In this document: positions 59,861-64,000 of the stretch, piece after piece
How the letters are laid out: the number at the start of each line of letters is the position of its first letter
How positions within the stretch are numbered: position 1 is the stretch's first letter
Source of the DNA: Symbiodinium sp. CCMP2592
Lineage: Eukaryota; Sar; Dinophyceae; Suessiales; Symbiodiniaceae
Direction: 5' to 3'
DNA: 64,000 bases
Assembly: GCA_905221615.1 (NCBI GenBank)
Contig: CAJNDT010000946.1
Location: 562,865 to 626,864, forward strand
The notes under the pieces: generated by a model
Database searches by the model: none
The model's input: only the letters and a program-made list of their open reading frames with translations
What the model was told of the DNA's origin: nothing
Program-made: the position numbers and the translations under genes

Positions 59861-60365
59861 GCTTCTTGAATAAGGGATTCATATGAAGGAGATTCGGCAT
59901 CTAAGATCTTGTTTGTATACGCTAATTAATCGCAGCTTATCTAGTACGGGGTAGTAAGGGGTCTATTTACTGAAAATCAGGTGTGCAGTGCATGCAGGAT
60001 CGGAGAATTCCCGATGTAAACCGAAGTTCATTTAATAAAGGAATCAACTATGTAAAGAAACGCAGGAGCCCTTGACGTAACAACCCTTTGTTAAGTTCGA
60101 AGCTTATTCTGGGCCAACGAGATTGCGTTACGAAGAAGCACGCTAGCCATGGGAGCATTGATGCGACAAGGCTACAAAAAGGATCGCCTGATGAAGCCTG
60201 ATCTGACACGAGTTGGGAAATGAGCGAACACACATGTTTGCAGAGCACGGCTGGAGAATGAACGAACCTGGCATCTACAAGGTTTGTTTAGAGCTTAGCG
60301 TGTGTATAGGTGCAACTAAGGATTTGCTTTTGGTGGCCCAACTCTCCGAAATTGGAGCATATTTC
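59861..60365. other. no recognisable gene
   Basis: The segment GAATCAGGAAGA..CCCAAGAT...TTGAATTACAGCTTCTTGAA (about 59815-59870) recurs at about 60775-60820, and CGCCTGATGAAGC..GATCTGACA(C/G)GAG recurs at 60186 and 60859. These are pieces of one duplicated block. Confidence 0.45.
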
Positions 60366-60725
60366 TCGAGACAGTCCCACAAAAATAATAACACCAAAAC
60401 CCATGAGCCTCTAAATGAGCAAATTCTCCGAGACAATCCCAACAAAAGCAAAGATTCAGAGCTATTCCAAAGGCCATTTCTCGAGACAGTCCAAAAAAGA
60501 CCAGAAATGCCAAAGCCCATAGGCTAGGAAATGAGCACAGTTCTCGAGACAGTTCCAAAAAACAACGAAAATACCAAACCCAGAGGCCACGAAATAAAGA
60601 TATTCATCCATACAGTCCCAAAACAACCAAAAAAACAAAAATTCCAAGCCATTGGGGCTGTTTCCAGAAATGGCTTTTGGGATACTTCTGAATCTTTGGT
60701 TTTGTTGGTACTGTCTCGATGAATA
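60366..60725. repeat. ~60-bp tandem repeats with TCTCGAGACAGTCC
   Basis: (T)CTC(C)GAGACA(G/A)T(C/T)CC recurs near 60366, 60427, 60480 and 60541. CATACAGTCCC near 60610 and the inverse CTGTCTCGA near 60712 extend it. A-rich spacers contain GAGG/CCCA(T/G)AGG words. Confidence 0.6.
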
Positions 60726-61210
60726 TGCTCAGTTAGAGGCCAGAGTAGCTTGCAGATAAACTATGTATATAGGAAGATTCAGGAAGAGCCCAAAGCCCCT
60801 GTTGAATTACAGCTTTTGGAATAAGGGACTTATGCAACGAGGCTACGAAAAAGATATCGCCTGATGAAGCTTGATCTGACAGGAGCTGAAGTAATGCATT
60901 GTAGAATACCCCTCCATATACCTTATATGCATCTTATTGAGTATAGCTTATAGATTACTTGACTACGTTGTACAATACAACTTTTACGTTTGTTTTTATG
61001 CTTTGTCGAAATCCGTATACAGGGCCTTTCGGAATAGGAAGTTAGCTGTGATGCCATTGATGAAGACGACAGTTGAGAAGACAGGAAAATGCACTGTTCG
61101 AGCAATTGCAGGCTGCGGAATTCAGTTCTGTCGTCAGGGTCAGTTTCAGTTGCGGACTGTGCGTGTTCGCGTATTCCCCAAACCCACCAATGGTAGATCA
61201 TGGGGGGGCG
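60726..61210. other. no recognisable gene
   Basis: 61035-61185 is open on + (AVMPLMKTTVEKTGKCTVRA) with weak protein character and no family. Confidence 0.3.
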
Positions 61211-61211
61211 A

Positions 61212-61268
<57 letters not shown>

Positions 61269-61300
61269 CATATATACATATATATATATATACTATCGCA
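61211..61300. repeat. (TA)n microsatellite
   Basis: About 80 bp of (TA)n with ACATATATACA interruptions. Confidence 0.95.
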
Positions 61301-61372
61301 CATCAGTTTACAATGAAATACTTTTTTGCAAAATACACATACAACAAATCGGCTGCACTATGTCATATTACG

Positions 61373-61456
61373 GTTGATGTTTACTTAAATGACCCTACAC
61401 GACGGGAATTATGGTACATTCCTTGTTATGGGTAGTGCAGGATTTGTCTCATCAAC
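61373..61456. mobile_element. MITE-like hairpin, family 'ATGCAGGA...'
   Basis: GGTTGATGTTTACTTAAATG on the left and GTGCAGGATTTGTCTCATCA on the right, with the shared centre GGGAATTATGGTACATTCC. The arms are more diverged than in 52896-52985. Confidence 0.5.
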
Positions 61457-62376
61457 ACTTTCTTGAGCTATGCCATACGATTGCGAATGGTACTTTTTGC
61501 AAGACTTTGTTCTCCTTTTTTCATAACATGTGATATTATGGTATAGTCTGTCATGCCCTATCTAGTTCATCCCCGATTAGAACATAAGTTGTTTTCTGTT
61601 GTGATATGTTCCTCTATGTGACGAAACCGTATGAACCATGTCATAGCAAATAATCTACTCAATACTGTCAGATATCACAATTCATGTCATTGTGTTTTTC
61701 TTTATCACCCTCTAAGACGATCTTAGATTGTATCATATCATACTGGCTTATAGTAAGGTTTAGTATAGGCTAGCCGCGTATAGAAGCATCCAATAACATG
61801 TTGTATTATACATCTGTCCATCCCTGTTATGTGTATATATATATATATATACACATATCACACATTTATATATACACATATACATATACACATATATGTT
61901 GGATGTGCTGGGGATCCTTTTCACGATCAGCTTAGCCCTGGGCTCTGGACCATATTTTTGCGTGTTTTCGCAGACTCTCCCGCCTTAGGCTTCATACGCG
62001 GGCCCTCCATACATGTTTTGGTGTCTCCGAGGTACCTTGGTAAAAGGGAAGGACCCGTTTGTTGGAGGTCAAGTAAAACTCGCGTTGAACCAGCAATCGG
62101 ACGTAAGCTCCACTTGCTTCACCAGAGGCCAAGACTCCAAGCGGAAGGCATGCGTACGGTGAGGAGCCTCGGTTTAGGGTTCAGGGTTTAGGGCTAAGGG
62201 TTTCGGGTTTAGGGGGTTTAGGGTTTAGGGTTCAAGACTTAAGGGACTGGTAGGAGACTGATGCCAAAATTGCAACTATTGACCCGCTTACCCTAACTAC
62301 TGACCCTCAAACCCTGAACCCAAAGCCCTAAACTACCTTAAACACTCAACCGTAACGGCACTAACGATGCTAAGGT
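61457..62376. other. no clear gene; telomere-like tract
   Basis: (TA)n at 61835-61852. 61905-62160 is open on + with a mildly protein-like stretch (DQLSPGLWTIFLRVFADSP), unsupported otherwise. 62164-62237 is a TTTAGGG-type tract; 62285-62345 is CCCTAAA-like. Confidence 0.35.
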
Positions 62377-62473
62377 GGGAACCTGATTAAGAAACCCTGG
62401 CCCTGTAACCCAATATATTAGGATTCATAAAAGGAACCCTAATAAAGGCCCAAGGTCTCTTAATCAGGTTCCT
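62377..62473. mobile_element. MITE-like hairpin (GGAACCTGATTAAGAAACC)
   Basis: Sister of 51893-51989 with the same arms and similar centre. A third arm-like piece (GTTTCTTAATCAAGTTCCT) lies 80 bp downstream near 62555. Confidence 0.8.
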
Positions 62474-64000
62474 GTGTCGCACCCCCCAAAAACCCTTACA
62501 GTACCCTTACAGTACCCTTATAGTACCTGTATAGTACCCTTTGAAGGAACTTTAAAGTTTCTTAATCAAGTTCCTACATGAATGGAAGCCTGCGGATACA
62601 TTCTCACAATCGGCCTGTCGGTTTCAAAGTTGAGAACTTCAGGACTCTGAGGATTTCTTCCGGTTCCATGGCTTTGACCCAGTCCTACCAAAACCTACTG
62701 CTTTTGTAGGGCTCCTACAACTTCCATATTAGGGTTTACACTAAGAACCTACACAATAGTAGGGTTTGGTAGGTTGAGGTAGACCCTAAACTAGGCAACG
62801 GCCTGCAAAGCTTTAGTGCTCGTCGATTTTGTAGTACCGCTAGTATAAATAATCCCAAATGTAAAGGCTAACCTACCATAAACCCTGGAAACCCTTGGAC
62901 ACCCTATAAAACCCTAAACCCTAAACCCTTGAACCCTAAACCCTAAGCCCTAAAACTCGAAGCCCTAAAGAGCTATAACTTAAGGTATATTCCTTAATTT
63001 TAAACGCTTCGCGTCGTCCGCCTCTGCCCGGCCGTGACGGAAGCAAGCGCACTGTGAAGGCGTCCTTGAAGGACTCTCAAACCCTAAGATTTAGTTTAAA
63101 AAGAGGCATCCTTTTTTCCCATGTTTTCCCGGCTCTTAAGGTTGGTTGAGGTATGCAGACTGAGGACCTTCATCCCGTCACGACTTGCTCCTAAGACCCT
63201 ATATAAACCTCAACGCTTCATCTCTCAAGCCTAAACCCTCATTCTTCGCTGCATTTTCCTCAACGGCGGCATCGATGCCATGCTCGGTCGGGCCTTCCAG
63301 AGCGATCTATAGTCATAGTGTTTCCGAACCTGTAAGTTTTGTAGCCGACAGCTCGCAAGCTTCAGTTTCTGAGCCTTGTACAAGTCGTAGCAGCAGCGGA
63401 TGGAGCTTGCGCTGGCACCGGAACAACCGTGTCTAAGACGCGCCGAACACGTTTTGGGACAAGGCGAGAATCCACCGCCGGACCTTGGGGCTCATCTAGT
63501 CAACGGGTTTCCTTGTTTTAGGGGGGGTCCAGCGGGCCCCCTTGGAAGGGGTTCCCTTTGAATAGGAACCTGTGGCCGCTTCGGCCGCGCCTAAGGCGAA
63601 TTAAGGGGTATTGGGCTTTCTGGGTCCCCTTTATACCTGACCGCTGGCAGGAGAAATGCCTCCAGTTGGACTCCGAAAACGCCGTAGCTTGGCTTCCCTA
63701 AGAGTCCATATACCCAAATATAGTATATACTTTGGCCTTAAGTAGGTAGGCCTTGGGGACATTTCTGATTTCCCGTACTATTGGGCTACGAAGAGGTTCT
63801 TATTTACGAATGCTTTTCAGGGGCTTTCAGAGGCCAGCCTAGATAGAATAGTTGCTTTGCTCGCTGCGTTGGACCCCTAGGAATGGAAGACTCATTCAGT
63901 ATGTACAGGTCAAGCAGTTGCAACCTGTAAGTATATCTTTCTTGGAGCTCCATTTGAGATCCGCACAACGTTTCCCCTAAGGCTGGGAGTACGGTTTGGG
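62474..64000. other. no clear gene; repeat fragments
   Basis: CCCTTACAGTA repeats at 62490-62540, a CCCTAAA tract at 62893-62962, and a half-copy of the GGTCCATGTACC hairpin at about 63698-63740. A Ser-rich open frame at 63185-63436 (SVSEPVSFVADSSQASVSEP) is possible but unsupported. Confidence 0.4.

Overview
This is an intron-rich nuclear eukaryotic window, most likely from a dinoflagellate (Symbiodiniaceae-like; about 0.75 sure). Three things point there. Degenerate TTTAGGG/CCCTAAA telomere-type repeats are scattered throughout. The readable exons use AG|G acceptors and, besides GT, apparent GC donors. The exons also spell out protein families I recognise as hugely multiplied, uncharacterised families of dinoflagellate genomes (recollection only; no search was possible). 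I saw no bacterial-type operon, rRNA, tRNA or CRISPR array. Exon joins were read by eye from splice sites, phase and protein sense, and are not backed by transcripts.

The main discovery is a candidate giant mobile element at 8801-36933 (about 28.1 kb). It is bounded by two direct repeats of 292 bp that look identical (8801-9092 and 36642-36933), and its outer edges abut (TG)n microsatellites. A short relative at 47746-49021 (1.28 kb) has 229-bp direct repeats of the same family, the same subterminal sequences and TG runs on both sides, but no genes. Inside the large element, roughly matching repeat modules lie at both ends: CTGACTT-rich repeats (left only), 51-bp tandem repeats in higher-order units, GTGCAAG-rich DNA and a GGAACC/GGTAACC cluster. 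The centre, about 12.5-34 kb, carries genes that all lie on the + strand.

Gene A (12519-18842, possibly with exons to 21765) has acidic, RGG and Lys/Ala-rich N-terminal parts, then a methyltransferase-like core (DLFCGWGG, later APPCG and EQP). Gene B (23066-27930) is a low-complexity W/Q-rich protein with two small conserved modules and a Lys/Ala-rich tail. Gene C (about 28527-32589) has RS-rich beginnings followed by a large conserved module (VYGDAAQF, EYKGDW, CxxC, CAMHV, EEDV). My inference is that C, or B with C, could be the element's recombinase or transposase and A an accessory DNA methyltransferase.

The flanks (1-8.78 kb and 36.96-64 kb) are gene-poor. They hold many short hairpin (MITE-like) elements of several families, telomere-like seeds, microsatellites, satellite-like tracts and a few possible host exons (1045-1449, 6512-7208, 45963-46255, 49366-49638). 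Between the listed features I see nothing I can support.
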